Positions 39,001 through 52,030 of a stretch of 64,000 bases of DNA are shown one piece after another (position 1 is the first letter of the stretch; the number at the start of each line of letters is the position of its first letter). A model generated the notes under the pieces. It worked only from the letters and a program-made list of their open reading frames with translations. It ran no database searches and had not been told where the DNA came from. Position numbers and translations under genes: made by a program. Source of the DNA: Antennarius striatus (lineage: Eukaryota > Chordata > Actinopteri > Lophiiformes > Antennariidae); the NCBI RefSeq assembly GCF_040054535.1, contig NC_090794.1:1859501-1923500 (forward strand), read 5' to 3'.

Positions 39001-42000
39001 ATTTTACCCCAAGAGGAGGAAAAGGCCAGAGGACACTGCCCTTTATTCACACCGGAGAGGGAACAGGTCCCTGAAGACAACGGCAAGGTAGAAAAAGTTC
39101 AGCCTCCTCCTCCTCATGAGGAGCAGGAGTCACCTGTGAGACATCCCAGGTTAGGTGTAGACTTAAAAAGTAGAAATAAAATAGAGAAATCCAATAAAAG
39201 TGGGCAAACAGAAGCGCCACGACACAAAGAGGCAGAACTAATAACCCAGACGGAGCGTAAAGATGTGGAGAAATTAGAAAATGTTGACGGCAATAAAACA
39301 AATGAAACCAAGACAAAGAGAAAGGAGAAACCGCAGCAGCTCCGGCCTTCAGATGAAATTATCTTGGTTTCTGATGGCGGTGAAGTTCTGTCAGAGAGAG
39401 GCGGGGGTGTGGGGAAGGTGGGCGAAAGAAAAAATACCAGAGAAGAAGAAAAGTCACAGCGAGTCACAAACAAACACAAACCACAAGACAGCCGACCAGA
39501 ACCGGAGTCTGAAGTCTCTGAAAGGACGTCAACAGACGACCCTCCTGAGAGGCAACATGGAAGAGGGAGGGTGGAACCGAGGAGGACCAGGAGTGATGAA
39601 GAACCTCCTGTTGGAAATACAACGGCAAATTTGACGACTGACTTGAAGTCGACGGAAAGCGGCGGGACAGAGTGGGCGGTGATTCGAGCGGAAACACAGT
39701 TTGATTCTGTATCTGTGGAAAAATCTGACAATCCACCAGATGAGTCATGGGCACATGGAGCTAATGGTGCCGAGGTCCCCAGCGAGAAGCCTATTAGTAA
39801 AGCAAGTACTGCAGCCGAGGGGCCGACCACCAATGCTGCTAATGGCGCTACGGCACTGATAACCAAGAAGCTCGATAGCTTGTCGGGGAAAAAATTACGT
39901 CTCAAAAAGCCTACTTCAGTTTCTGCTTCTAAATCGGTTTGCAGCGAGGGAGCGCCGAGAGATGATGAGAAAAAGACTTCAGCTATTGAAGCAGTGCCTT
40001 CAGAAGTAAAAATCTCTGGAGATATAAAAGTTGCTTCTGTACGCCTCCAACGCGAGGCATCAAAAGATGAAGAGGAAATAAATGATAGCACTTCAGTCAA
40101 GGCTGCAGAAACAACGGGATCGCGGCCCGCTGATAGCGCTGCTCCTGTCACCGCTATTCAGGACAAAACATTACCTTCAGCGACAAAAGAAGAGTCACGC
40201 GTCGGGAATGGTGAACTCCTTTCACACCCTGACCTCCAGACAGTCAAGAAACAACCGCCCAATGGCAAGAGTCCAACTCCCAAAGCACCAACGTCACCAG
40301 AGACTAAGAAACTGTTTGTGGACTCGATCCAACTCTCATCCATGAAGTTTGATTTTTCGCGGGGACTGAGCAAAGACGACTCAACAACGCAAGACGTCCC
40401 CTCCAGCTGGCTGGACCTGGACTTCCCCAAACAGAAGCTGAAAGTCTCCGCCCCCAAACTGACCTATTCCGGAAGTGAGAGCAATCTCCTGGACACCTCC
40501 GGCGAGCTAGATGACGACGACTTCGTTGAGAAGATCAAGAATCTATGCGCCCCGTTTTCTCTCCCGCCGCGTAAACACCACCCGCTCCGACCGCCGCAGC
40601 CGCCGTTTGCAATGCCCGCCATCAAGGAGGACCGTTTTGAGAAGACCTTTGACCCGAGGGAGTTTAAGTTTGGCTTAAGTAAGAAGAATAAGTTCAGTAT
40701 CGACACCACGCCGAGCCAGTTAGCCAAGCTGCAAAACAATGAGGCTAAATCTAGCTTAAAGCCCGCCAGAGCTAGTTTGGCAGATAGGAGCATCCTGATC
40801 AGCAGCATGGACCTCCATTCTCGCCTCAAGGACAAAGATGAGGGTATCAAGGAGGAGAAAGAGGAAGTGAAGGTGAAGTCCCGTTTGGAGGGGAGCTGTG
40901 TCCTCAGTAGCCTCGCCTCCTCCAGCTTCAGGGGGAGGAGAGATGGAGTTCAAACACAGGAAGAGGGTACCAGCTCTGGGGAGGGGTCGCCTACGGAAGC
41001 CCCGCAGAAAAGCCCTCCGCCTTCAGCACAGCCACCCCCACCAAGCCCAACTACCGCAACTCCGTTCAAAGACACGCTGGTCAAGGAGAACCTCCCCCAC
41101 AGCAGGAGAGAGGAAGCCCAGACCAGAGGCAACGAGGTCAATGACTCAGGTCCTCCGTTTCCCTCCTTTAACGACGCGGAGCTGCCAGAATACTTTCACA
41201 AGTACCTCCCCCAAAAACCAGCAAAACCAGTGCTGAGCATAGGACAGGAACAAGACCAACCTAAGGTTAGTCTCTCAGCGTGTCTGACTAATAAAGATAT
41301 GGTGCAGAAAGATACCAAAAGTGTAGAACTTAAATGGTCTGATTGGAGATAATGCAGGAACAATCTTAGCCGTTAGGTGTAAAAGGAAGCAAGTTCTCAT
41401 ACTGGATTTTGATTTACGCATCAGGTCACTGGAAAAATGGTGCTTCCAGTTGTTGGCGACGAAGCAGACCAGGGTGTGAAGCTGGATCAGACGCTTCCTG
41501 AAGCCGCGTCTCCAAGTTCTCCTGGTTCTTTTCCTGGAGCTTTTCCTGCATCTCCTTCAGCTGCAAAACCGACATTCCCTGAGCTTAAGAAGGCTCAGTT
41601 TAAGGTAATGTTCAGATGTAATGCTAGAGAGCGACAGACACACCTGTGAAGAGTATCTCGTGCTTATAAAATATCAAAGGTGTTTGTTTTAAGACGTAGA
41701 TGTTTATGAGATTAGACTGCTGGGTGCAGGGCGAGCGAGCTGAGAACTTTATCCTACATTCCTATGTGTAAACGTCACATGTCATATATGGGAAACTGTA
41801 TAATCAATTATACGTGTGTGCTTTTTTTTTTTTTTTCCAAAGCACATTTTACATGTCGTTCCTGCAAGCTGGTAGTAACAAAAGAGCACGCCTACCTCTG
41901 CCAGTGTCAATAAAACCTAATCAGTCAGTCAAACGCTTTCATGCAGCGTTGCATAAAATACAAATGTGTACAAATACAGAAACATAAAGAAAGAAAGAGA

Positions 42001-45000
42001 AAGAAACACAGAGTATAGCAGAGATGTGAGTATTTTTTTAACACTTCAAAAAGGTAGCAAGACGGAAAAGAGAGACTGATGATTGTTCAGACTTGCCCAC
42101 CAGAGCCAGAGGGCTTCGGTTGGTGGCTCTTGACAACCTGGAAATGGGACTGAGCATTCCACCACCTCCCTCTCTTCTTCCCCCTCCTCTTCCTCCCCCT
42201 CTAGAATCACTGATGCCCAGAGGATAGGATCAAGCATGGGGGAGATGACTCCTCTCACTTCTTGTTGAGGTTATGTGGTAGGATTATTTATGAGTCTTGG
42301 AAGACTCCTGCCCAGTGGAACTAGTCTTCCAGTACTAGTACTAGTAAACTACGACTTCTTGTTTAGTTTTACCTCTGCTCATTGTTTCGAAATCTGCAAG
42401 CTATTTAGTGAGAATGCTGTTTTTCTTCATTCCTGTTGGCCTGCCCTGCCAACAGTTTTAAATAGTCCTGTCTCCATGGACCAGTTGGGTTCCTGGGGGG
42501 TAAAAGCAAAGGTCAGAAACCCAACAGAAGCAGAGGCGCTGCTGTACCGACAACCTTCGGATTTAATTCTAAACCCTAACAACAATGTGTTTTTGCATTC
42601 CAGAAAAGAACTGCCAAGGAATTCCACAAGCGTCCAGGAAAGGTACAGTAGGCACGGCTCTGCCCACATACTTTGCGGAACAGAAACAAGATGGTTGGAT
42701 CTGCACAAGCGTCTCTTCTGTTCCGCGAAAACATCTGCTTCTCATACGGCGTTCTTTGGGGGGTAAATGGCGTACAGTCAGCCGCATGTGATTGCAATCA
42801 GGGAATTCAGCGCTGCCAACGCAAAACTTTCAGTTCTTCATTATTGTAAAAGTTTCCCCCGGTAACCGTCGTATGAAATGCACTTCATATGCCTTTGCAT
42901 GTCTGTTTTAGTTGAATCCGTTCTCCCACGTCGGATGCATGCTTTCCAAAAAAACAATCCGTCTCACGTGATGTTTTCTGCTATTGATTCCCGCGTCTTG
43001 CCTCTCCATAGATGGTGATTTACGAGAAAGACCAGTTCAGCGGCCAGGTGTACGAGATTCACAGGGACGTCGCTGACGCCACGACTCTGAACCTCTCGTC
43101 TGTCATATCTGTGAAGGTCATCAGAGGATGGTGAGTAGCAGTGATTTCCACAAAGAAAATGTGGCTGGAGTGTGGTGGTGTTGTATCTCTATGTGAATTT
43201 AATCGGTTTTTCCACATCGAGCTGCTTCATTTCCTTCCAGAATGCGTCAATACCCAATTAGACTTCATGATGCCTGAGCGATTCAGACCTCTGACCAATC
43301 AGATCTCTGAAAAACGGCGCCGTAACAAGACTCCCTCCTGTTGGTTCGTTAAGGTTTAAGTGCAGCTTCAGCGACGTTGAAGCTTATTGCCGTCAGGCAG
43401 CACAGACTGATCGAAACACTTTGCTCATCGTTTACTGATAAGATAAGTGAGCAGAGCAACAAAAGTAGATTATTCACGAGTCCGTTTGACGGCACAGGGG
43501 TTAAAACCGTAAAGCACGCCATAGGAATGCATATCAGTTTAACATAATCACTGTCCTTGCTGCATCCGTGACGCTTTAAACTCTTAGATTTGGCGTTATG
43601 TTGCTGTCATTGGTCGTATGTCGCGATCACTGCCTCCCTTGTCTACAGTCATGTGATTGGTTGACTGACAGCCATTCACGTGACTGTTAGCAGCCTTTAT
43701 CTATAATCTTGGAGTGTGTTGGATGTGCAGGCCCCAGCTTGCATCAGTAAATCCAAGGTCGTCGTTGCAGAGAAAGATCTTCTCATTTAATTTTAGCAAG
43801 AATTTCCCCAAACTGTTGCTTCACTCTTGACACCACATGTTTGTCCAATCCCGTAGTCTTATCCCAGCGTGTAATTATCTTCTTCTGCCGTATCATTACG
43901 TCCTTTATTTGCTTTTCCCGTCAGCTGGGTGCTCTACGAGAAGCCCGACTTCCAGGGCCGTCCCATCGCCTTGGAAGAGGGGGGGATCGAATTGACCAAC
44001 GTGTGGGCCGAGTCCGGGATGGAGACGAATCCAGACGGCAACCCGCCGATGCAGATCGGCTCCATTCGATTTGCTGTCAGGGTGAGAGCAGATTCAACCC
44101 TCTCACCTCATTTGGCCCCCGATATTTCAATATCTTCCTCACCTCTGACGCTAAGCTAATGAAAGATATTGCTTGATTTATATTCAGGACAGACTCCTTG
44201 AGAACAGAGATGCTGTGAAATTGAAACGACGACTCAGAGACGAGTGTGAATCGACGCTTTATTTGCTTTCCTCTTGCTGCAGGATTACAGCGTCCCCCGG
44301 ATCGATCTGTTTACTGAACCCGAGGGCCTCGGCAGAGTCACCACGTACCACGACGACGCCATCGAGACCGGCTCCTTCGGCGTCCCACTGAGCACCGCTT
44401 CCATCCAAGTGCACTCTGGGGTGTAAGTACACCTCAAACAGCGTCTGCCTGGTAGTAAAGAACAAGCCGACAGAATCCAATCACCAGCGGGACGTTCTTT
44501 CTACTGGCTGTGATTGATCAGAGCGGAGATAGATTTTATCTTTAAAGCACAAGCAGCAAATATGTAGGTGTAGAGCACGAAGTCATGCTACGTCTTCTAC
44601 TCGAGGAATGTATGTCCACCTGGTAAATCGCAGAGGAAAATGCTTTGGAACTATGAAACGTGATTTGAGTCTAGAATGACTTTTGTCCTCAACCTACGAA
44701 CATTCGACTTACAAACGTTTGACTCACAAACAATTCAGCTTATGAACAATCTATCATAGGTTGACGACTACCTGCATTGAGGAAATGCTTCGGCAACTAC
44801 AAATTCTAAAATGATTTGATCGTAGAATGACTCTTGTCCTAAACTTGCGAACATTCAGCTTACAAACATTCAACTTACAAACATTTTGACTTAGAATCAA
44901 TTCAGTTTAGGAACAACCTCTTGTAGGTTGACAACTATCTGTATAGAAAACAAGATCTTGAGGGAGATAAAATATCTCTTAGACACTTCACCTCGCCCTT

Positions 45001-48000
45001 GAATACCTCTTGAGAAAAACGAACCAAATGTACCTGCAGTTGATTTGTACACGGGGAAAACAAATATCTGTCATTCTTTGTCCCAGTTGTGCGAGGTCAT
45101 TCTTTTAAAACCACCAGGAAGCGTAGCTAGGATTTGTGGGGTTAGCGTACTGTTAGCGTGAATTCTCATTTGCAGCTTCGTCTTTCTCAGGTGGCTCCTG
45201 TTCAGCGACATGGGGTTCCAGGGAATGCTGGCCGTGCTGGAGAAAGGAGTCTACCCCTTCCCTGAGACCTGGGGCTTCATGTCGCCGTTTGTCGGATCCC
45301 TTCGACCGCTGAAGATGGTATTTCTGAGCTTCAGTCTATCCGTGCCGATCTATCATTGTCAATGACGTGACTTTTTGTTGTCACATCAACACAGTTCAAT
45401 GATACAATTAGCTTTGTGAATACCCTGTTCTTACCAACAATGGAAAATTACAGGAAACTCATTGTAGAGACTTTGAGATGACAGTTTCTTTTGTGTCGCC
45501 ATCTTCTGTGTGAAAGTTTAGACAACGGCAGTCGCCGTGAGTCACGAGTAATTAGTTCACCACTCAGACGTCTGTGGAACGGCTGGCTGACTTAAGTTTA
45601 TACGTAACGCGAGATAAAATAAAGACTGTCGTCTCTGTTCCAGGGCGCTTTGAAGGTGGAGCACCCCAACGAAGTCAAGGTAGGACCGACATCGACTTGT
45701 ACGTTAGGTGTGAACGTTCACTTCGCCCTCACGCACCCACCATCTTTTCTCTGTCGCAGGCCATTGTTTATGAAAAACCCGGCTTCGAGGGCTCCGGTTT
45801 GGAAATCGACGGCGACGTTTTCAGTTTTGGTGAAAGCGATGGAGGACTTTCAGCGGAGGCGGGGAACCTCGACCCCGAGAAGAAGAAATCCGTGGGTTCT
45901 GTGAAGATCCTGAGCGGACTGTGAGTGTGTTATCAGGGATTTTAAGGTCATGTGATGCAATGAATGGATCGATTCAGCTCCAATCAGGAATACCGCTGCC
46001 CCGCTTTCCCTTCAGGTGGGTGGGGTACAGCGAGCCGGGCTTTGAGGGGCAACAGCACATCCTGGAGGAAGGAGAATACCCAGACTGCAGCGAATGGGGC
46101 AGTTCAGACCAACTCCTGTCACTGCGACCGATCCTGTCGGTGAGTACCGCCACCAGGCTAGACTGGGAGTACAATGGAAAACCTTGCAGGCAAATCTTTC
46201 CGTCATCATTTGGGTGAATGCATTTACGAGTCAAATCTTAGAGCGGGGTGTCTGAGAGCGAGGCGTCTGCGGGTGGGGGGAATCTGTGAAAGACGTTGAA
46301 GATCCAGATTGGAATTATTGTTTGAGACGACACGGTGATGAATCCGTCTCATCATCAGGACCGCCTCCATCCGTCTTCATAACAGCAGGATGACTGCGGT
46401 GTCAGACGGGATGTTATTTCCTCCTCGTTCTCCACCGGCGCGTCTTAATGTCACCATTAATACCCATCAATCTGCTACGAGAGGAGAATTAACCGAAACC
46501 TTCACTCCAGCTCCAGGAAGAAGTTTCCAGATCCAGTCTAAACGCTCAGATGCTGGTTTAGGATCAGATTCTCACTTGATGCTTTACCTCTGCCCCCACC
46601 CCACCCCCGTCCATTTGCAGGATTTCTTGTCTCCGCACCTCAAAATGTTCAGCGACAGAGATTTCGGCGACCGGGGCATCAACATCGACGTCACGGTTCC
46701 CGTTCTGAACATGAACGACACCGGGTACGGCTCCAGGACGCAGTCGGTCGACGTCATCGGCGGCAGGTGAGCGAGGAACAGGAAGCAGCGCTAACAGGAA
46801 GTGATCACATGGTTATTTTGTTATTTATATTTCAATTTTTATATTGGAAATCAAATGTTTTCCAGAGGAATTAAAACGCAGGTTGGAGAATTCTCAATCT
46901 CCTACTCAATGTGGATTCACCCCCAACCCTCCATCAGGATTTAACCATCAGTAAATGGATTTATTTTGTGGAATAGATCAGTGAACAGAAAAAATGTATT
47001 TAATTAAAATAAATATTTTATTTAAAATAAAATAAATGTATTAATTCACTGAATAATCAGGACATTTTAATTATTATTTATTCAAATGAATAAAATAAAT
47101 ATTTATTAAATAAATTTAAACAAATACATTTATTCATTTACTGAATAATCAGTGAATGAATAAATTTATTTATTTCATTTAAGATAACTGGAGGGAATAA
47201 ACGACAGAGAGGGTTTAGACACCTTGCCATCTCTTTTGTGCGACAGGTTATAAGTGTTGCGACATAACCTGACATTGATGAGCACAAGGACCGGTTTATT
47301 TTGATTTAAAATGCCTGATTCAATCTCCATTACTTCTGCTTCACGCTGGGAGCTTTCACAGCTTCGTAGCTCCGATGTGTCCCAGAGTTCAAACCAATTC
47401 ACACGTCCTTCTGAGTCTTTTAAATTTATAATCGAATTCTGTGCGGGCTTCCGACAGAAATGAACCAAAAATGTCAAATAATAGACCCGATGAGGTTCAC
47501 GTTCCCAGACGCGTTACGTAACATTTAACCGTTTGAGCTGCTTTGGTTGTGGGAGGTAATTATGTACTTGGACTCAAACGTGGAATCATTGACAGAGAAA
47601 ACAGAGTTGTGAAATGTCCACACCTTCCTCACTTCGCTCCGCCCTCCTCTTCCTCTCTCAGCTGGGTCGTGTTCGAGAAGCCGGGGTTCTGTGGCGACGC
47701 CTACATCCTGGAGAAAGGCCTCTACGGAAGCCCGGAGGACTGGGGGGCGTTGCAGCCCACAGTTGCCTCGGTGATGCCCGTCGTTCTGGTAAGACCAGTG
47801 ACTCGGACCTGGTGGAGTGGGAGTGGGTTCTGCTGGTTGGTTCTGGTTTGATTGGGTTGTAGAGCTTAGTTTCCATTGCAATCGTTGGAGTTTTGTGCAA
47901 ATCGAATAAGAACGACTCCTGGAAGAAAACGTCTCCATCTGTGAGGAAGATGAAGATGGATGAAGATCCAAAGCAGACCACATCAAGACCCGGTTCTGGA

Positions 48001-49607
48001 GCGAGTTCTGCATCGTTCTGGAGGCGTCACGATGAATCTGAAGGAGGAAAACCAGGACCATTCCAGGACTGGAGGAACGGGGATCAGATTCCTCAGGAAC
48101 CAGTAGCTGGATCTGGATCTGGGTTTAGATCTGGATCTGGATCTGAGACTCTGGTCATTCAGAACCGAAACCATCGGAGAAAAAAAAAGTCGGCTTTTGG
48201 TTTATTAAAAAAAAAAAAAATGTTTTCCAAGTTCCTGGATTTGCCCCAAACTGTCCGCTTCTGGCCCGTCTCATATCTCATCCGTCCACCTGGCGTCATG
48301 GCAACAAGCCCGACAGGTTTTGCATAAACCAACAAACAAACTGATAACATGTCTGGTCGATCTGGACCAATCACGGCGGGTCGTGAGTCAGACATGAACC
48401 AAAACAGGAAATCACTGTGAGAACATGTCGGAGAGCTGAGTCATCGTTTCTGACCCGATGATGACTAACAGACGCCGTGGGCGGAGCCCGGCTCCACCCA
48501 GAAGCCTTTGCCAAGCCTCTAAAGTTACGAGGCTGTAAAAAAAAAACCATCTTTAAACCGATCAAAAATAAATATGATTTCACTTCCTGTGTTTGATTTC
48601 AGGAGGATTTTGAAAGCGCCGCCAAGTTTAAGGTAGGTTAGAAGCGGACGAAACGGATGCAAGTGATGATCGTTGACATGGCAACGGCCATGTGAGCGCT
48701 GGCGAGGGATGAGTCAACCTGTTTTTTTTTTCGTGCATCAGGTGCAGCTTTTCTCCGAGCCGGGGTTTCAAGGCTCCGTCCTGACCCTGCAGGACAGCGT
48801 GACGTCGCTGCCGGACGGCTTCTCCGTCGGCTCCTGCAAGGTCCTGGTCGGCAGGTGAGTCATCCTGTCGCCGTGGTGACGTTACTCTTGAGGAATGAAG
48901 CAGCAGTATCCCATACGGCGTGTGTTTATGCCTTTTTTTTTTTTTTTTTCAAGCTGGCTGGCCTTTGACGCGAAGGACTTCACCGGCAGGATGTACGTGT
49001 TGGAAGCGGGGAGCTACGCTGACCTGAGGGCGATGGGCTGCGTCCACGCCGCCGCCGCCATCCTGTCTCTGCAGACCGTTGGATTTGTAAGTTTAATTTG
49101 AATTTAAATTTTAAATTTTCATGTGTGTGCTCGAACAGTTTCTGCTCATTTCAGCCTGAATTTAGATTTAAACTTTTAAAGGCAAAAAAAATAGAGCAGC
49201 CTGTGGAGATAACAATTTGATGTGAATTTTTTTTTATTCTTATATAAATATAAAATATGTATAAAAATTTTTAAATATTTTTATACATATTTAATTACAT
49301 ATTTTTGTGTAATTAAATATTATATATTCAATTAAATATATATTTAATTACATATAATAAAATGTATAAATATATATAAAAAAATATGTATATAAAAATA
49401 TTTTATTCATATTTCAGCTTCATTAACTTCTTTTCAATAATAAACTGCCCCCCCCCCCCTCAGGATTTCTCTTTGCCCGCCATCACTCTCTTCGAGCGGG
49501 GTAACCTCCGGGGGAAGAGGGTGATCCTGACCGACGGGACGGTCAACCTGCAGCTGGCCGGAGGCTGCAGCCGCGTCCAGTCGCTGCTGGTGGAGGGGGG
49601 CATGTGA

Positions 49608-49647
<40 letters not shown>

Positions 49648-50193
49648 CGTGTTCTGGACGGATGTCAAGCCGCCGCTCAGAGTTCTCCTGGTGGTGTGAG
49701 ATTGACAGGTTGATGCAAAAAAAAAAAAAACAACCCCTGCTTTCCCAGCATCCTCGGTTCTCCTGCAGCGTTTGAATCCGTTTTAAATTCAAATTCATCA
49801 TCGGTGAATTCATATTTTTAGTGTCTGTTTTGGAACGCTTTGCTTGTGTCGATCCACACCCGTAAATTATCCTGCATGTGCATCGGTAGGCAGGTCGTCA
49901 ACAAAGCTGCAGATGCTTCAGCTAACGGGTTAGCTAACGGGTATGCTGAAGTCACACCGGCTGGAGGTGTCGCTGTTTTCGGTGTAGGAGGTAGACGCTG
50001 AATCTGTTCCTCTTTAGACGCAGCAGCAGAGACGTGATGTTTGATACGTTCAGGTTCAGGCTGGAGCGTCGGTCCGTCTCCACGGCAACAGGTAGACGGG
50101 TGATGATGGAAACCTGCTGCTGGTGTGTGAGATTTGGTTCGAAGGTGTGAAACCATGTGGAGCAAACAAGGGGCCCACAGTGAGCCAGAGCCT

Positions 50194-50241
<48 letters not shown>

Positions 50242-52030
50242 AATATAAAAAGTGTCAAAAGAATTAGTCGTACCTCCAGATAACGAGTTTAATCCGTTCT
50301 GTGACTGAACTTGTAAAAGAAAGAAATGTTCTGCATTTAAAATACATAAAAAATATTTGAATCCGTTTCAGCCCCAAAGCCCCTAAATTATAAAAAAATA
50401 AACATTTATCAGCCAACAAAATTTAATTTAATTAAAATTTAAAGAAAAGTAAATAAAAAAATAAAAAAAACTAAATAAAAAGAAAATAAATAAAAGACAC
50501 GCAGACTTTACCCGTGTATAATTAATTATATGTCAGTAACGTAAACAGCGTAAAAAAAGAAGAAAAACGCAAAAGTCACAAGAACACACGAGCTACGTCT
50601 TTACTCCACCAATGAGAACGAGATCCGGTCTCACTGATGTCGTATCCATCCGCCAACGCGTGGTAAAGAACGAGATCCGGTCTCACTGATGTCGTATCCA
50701 TCCACCAGCTAGCGGTGGCTTCCTGAAACTTGACTCGTATCTCGGGGTACCAGCGTATTGAGGGAGCTGACTGTTCTCTCCTCTTTCACCAGCTGGGTTT
50801 TGTACGAGGGAATTAACTACCGTGGAGCTCAGGTTCTACTGAGACCCGGTGCGGTACCGGACTGGCATAAAGTGAGCGGCTGGCGGACGATCGGATCCCT
50901 CCGCCCTCTGTTACAGGTACGTCTTGAATCCTGACGTCCGCTCGGTTCCAGCCTGTCGAGGCTCCAGCTTAAACCTTTGTGGGGTTTTGTTCTTGATCCC
51001 GTGTTTTGTGAGCAGAAGCAGGTACATTTCCGTTTAAGGAACCGACAGTCGGGCCTGGTGATGTCGGTGACCGGAGATCTGGACGACATCAAACTGCTGA
51101 GGATCCATGAGAGTGAGGAGACCGGAGGACTGGAGCAGATCTGGTTCTACCAGAACGGACATCTGCACTGCAAGGTACCATCACTACACCAGCGTGATGC
51201 TGGTCGTGTCGTTTTATTCAGTTATTCAGCTCGTCGGTGTTGTTAGGGAGGTAACTGAAGGGGTTAATCCGTTTTAAATTCTTCTCACCTGGGATGAACC
51301 GATGTTTACGCCGCACAGCTAACCCGCTCCGGGCAGGAAAACACTTCCTGATAATCCATCGACTGGTGGGAAACAGCGTTTTTCTCGCCTCTTTTGATTT
51401 CTATTCTTAAATAAATGGAGCTTCAGGTGTGTTTGTTAACTCAGAAGTTCAGCTTTACGTCTTAAATCGTGTGTGTGTGTGTGTGTGTGTGTGTGTCCAG
51501 CTGCTGGAGGACTGTTGCCTGACCCCCAGCAGCAGCGTGACGATCGCCGGCGCCCGCGTGGGCCTCGACCCCGAGCCCGACAACAACCACCTCCAGCGCT
51601 GGACCATCACCCCGGAGGGCTTCATCGCGTACACCCCCGCCCCCGGGCTGGTGCTGGAGGTCAAAGGTGAGCGGAATGGGGTTATGTAATCCTGCAGGGT
51701 TCGTGTTTTACAGTCGGATTTGATCCGCCGACCTCTCGGCCTCCAAGATGCGTTCAAGTTCCTCAGGAAAATTCCACATAAACACAACGTTTGTGGAATC
51801 CAAGCCTGTGAACGAACAGCCATCAGCCTCTCTGTGTGTTTTACTTCCTGTGCGTGACTGACCCCATGTGGCCTAAACTGGAACTGCATTTAAAAGACAA
51901 TGAAACCCTAAATTCACCTTGTTGTTTTTTTGTTTTCCCAGGCGGAAACAACTACGACAAAAACCTGGTGATTCTGAACGAACACAACCCAAACAAAGGG
52001 CGTCAGCAGTGGATCGTGGAGGTTATATGA
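36033..52030 (+). CDS. crybg1: beta/gamma-crystallin domain-containing protein 1 (AIM1 family)
   Basis: A large non-lens crystallin-fold protein; the mammalian orthologue is linked to the actin cytoskeleton and cell motility. Coding exons: 36033-36080, 36349-37685, 37914-41265, 41425-41604, 42604-42642, 43012-43130, 43925-44081, 44283-44422, 45191-45317, 45644-45679, 45760-45920, 46016-46139, 46621-46766, 47662-47788, 48603-48632, 48742-48854, 48954-49086, 49464-49603, 50793-50916, 51016-51174, 51501-51666 and 51942-52030. They total 2,349 codons including the stop, all in phase with GT-AG borders. Residues 1-1652 are low-complexity, rich in Ser, Glu and Lys, and probably disordered. Within them [20 protein letters not shown] (40610-40669) is conserved from fish to mammals. 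Residues 1653-2211 form twelve Greek-key motifs and 2212-2348 a ricin-type trefoil. The first exon is the least certain part. Confidence 0.93.
44641..44945 (+). repeat. two-copy tandem duplication in a crybg1 intron
   Basis: Two diverged copies of about 150 bases, split near 44787, share tagaatgactyttgtcct, then cgaacattc..cttacaaac and aggttgacractayctg. The words acttacaaac and gaacattc also repeat within each copy. It is an intronic repeat of unknown family. Confidence 0.7.
49611..49646. repeat. (GT)n microsatellite in crybg1 intron
   Basis: GT run beginning seven bases after the donor of the exon ending at 49603. Confidence 0.95.
50196..50238. repeat. (GT)n microsatellite in crybg1 intron
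   Basis: About 21 perfect GT units in the intron between 49603 and 50793. Confidence 0.95.
50262..50756 (+). repeat. dispersed repeat, copy 2, with internal 40-base tandem duplication
   Basis: The 3' part (50520-50756) matches the reverse complement of 6737-6965. Inside it, aacgagatccggtctcactg and the following atgtcgtatccatcc occur twice (50615-50655 and 50666-50703). It sits in the last long crystallin intron of crybg1. Confidence 0.7.
51016..52030 (+). other. crybg1: crybg1 C-terminal ricin-type beta-trefoil
   Basis: Three exons (51016-51174, 51501-51666, 51942-52030) encode about 137 residues. Start [19 protein letters not shown], middle [13 protein letters not shown] and [13 protein letters not shown], end [19 protein letters not shown] with RQQWIVEVI. 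The repeated pattern (RN..SGL, Q.W....G, LVLEVKG, N....NLVIL, QQW) is that of a ricin B-type lectin fold, as at the C-terminus of mammalian CRYBG1. Sugar binding is not established. Confidence 0.88.
51469..51500 (+). promoter_or_regulatory. (GT)14 in place of a polypyrimidine tract at a crybg1 acceptor
   Basis: The 3' splice site of the exon at 51501 is preceded by fourteen GT units and then only ccag. The normal pyrimidine run is absent. UG repeats beside acceptors bind TDP-43 and CELF proteins and lower exon inclusion in the known CFTR exon 9 case. Confidence 0.7.

Larger units (their letters stand above)
43012..50916 (+). other. crybg1: crybg1 beta/gamma-crystallin region: twelve motifs, six domains
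   Basis: Each Greek-key motif has its own exon, with odd-even exon pairs of 119/157, 140/127, 161/124, 146/127, 113/133 and 140/124 bases. Every odd exon ends in phase 2, so its partner supplies the last base of a codon directly before a conserved Trp ([60 protein letters not shown] and [12 protein letters not shown]). Every even exon ends in phase 0. Two in-phase microexons (45644-45679 and 48603-48632) encode linkers after domains 2 and 4. This regular build shows that the domains arose by repeated duplication of a two-exon block. Confidence 0.93.

Noticed and set aside
39114..40151. 345-residue minus-strand frame inside crybg1
   Set aside because: It is the antisense shadow of the large third crybg1 exon, whose Ser/Glu/Lys codon bias removes stops on the other strand.
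42673..42729. Stem-loop with arms ttgcggaacagaa / ttctgttccgcgaa in a crybg1 intron
   Set aside because: Arms are short, with mismatches and a 30-base loop; nothing supports an RNA function.
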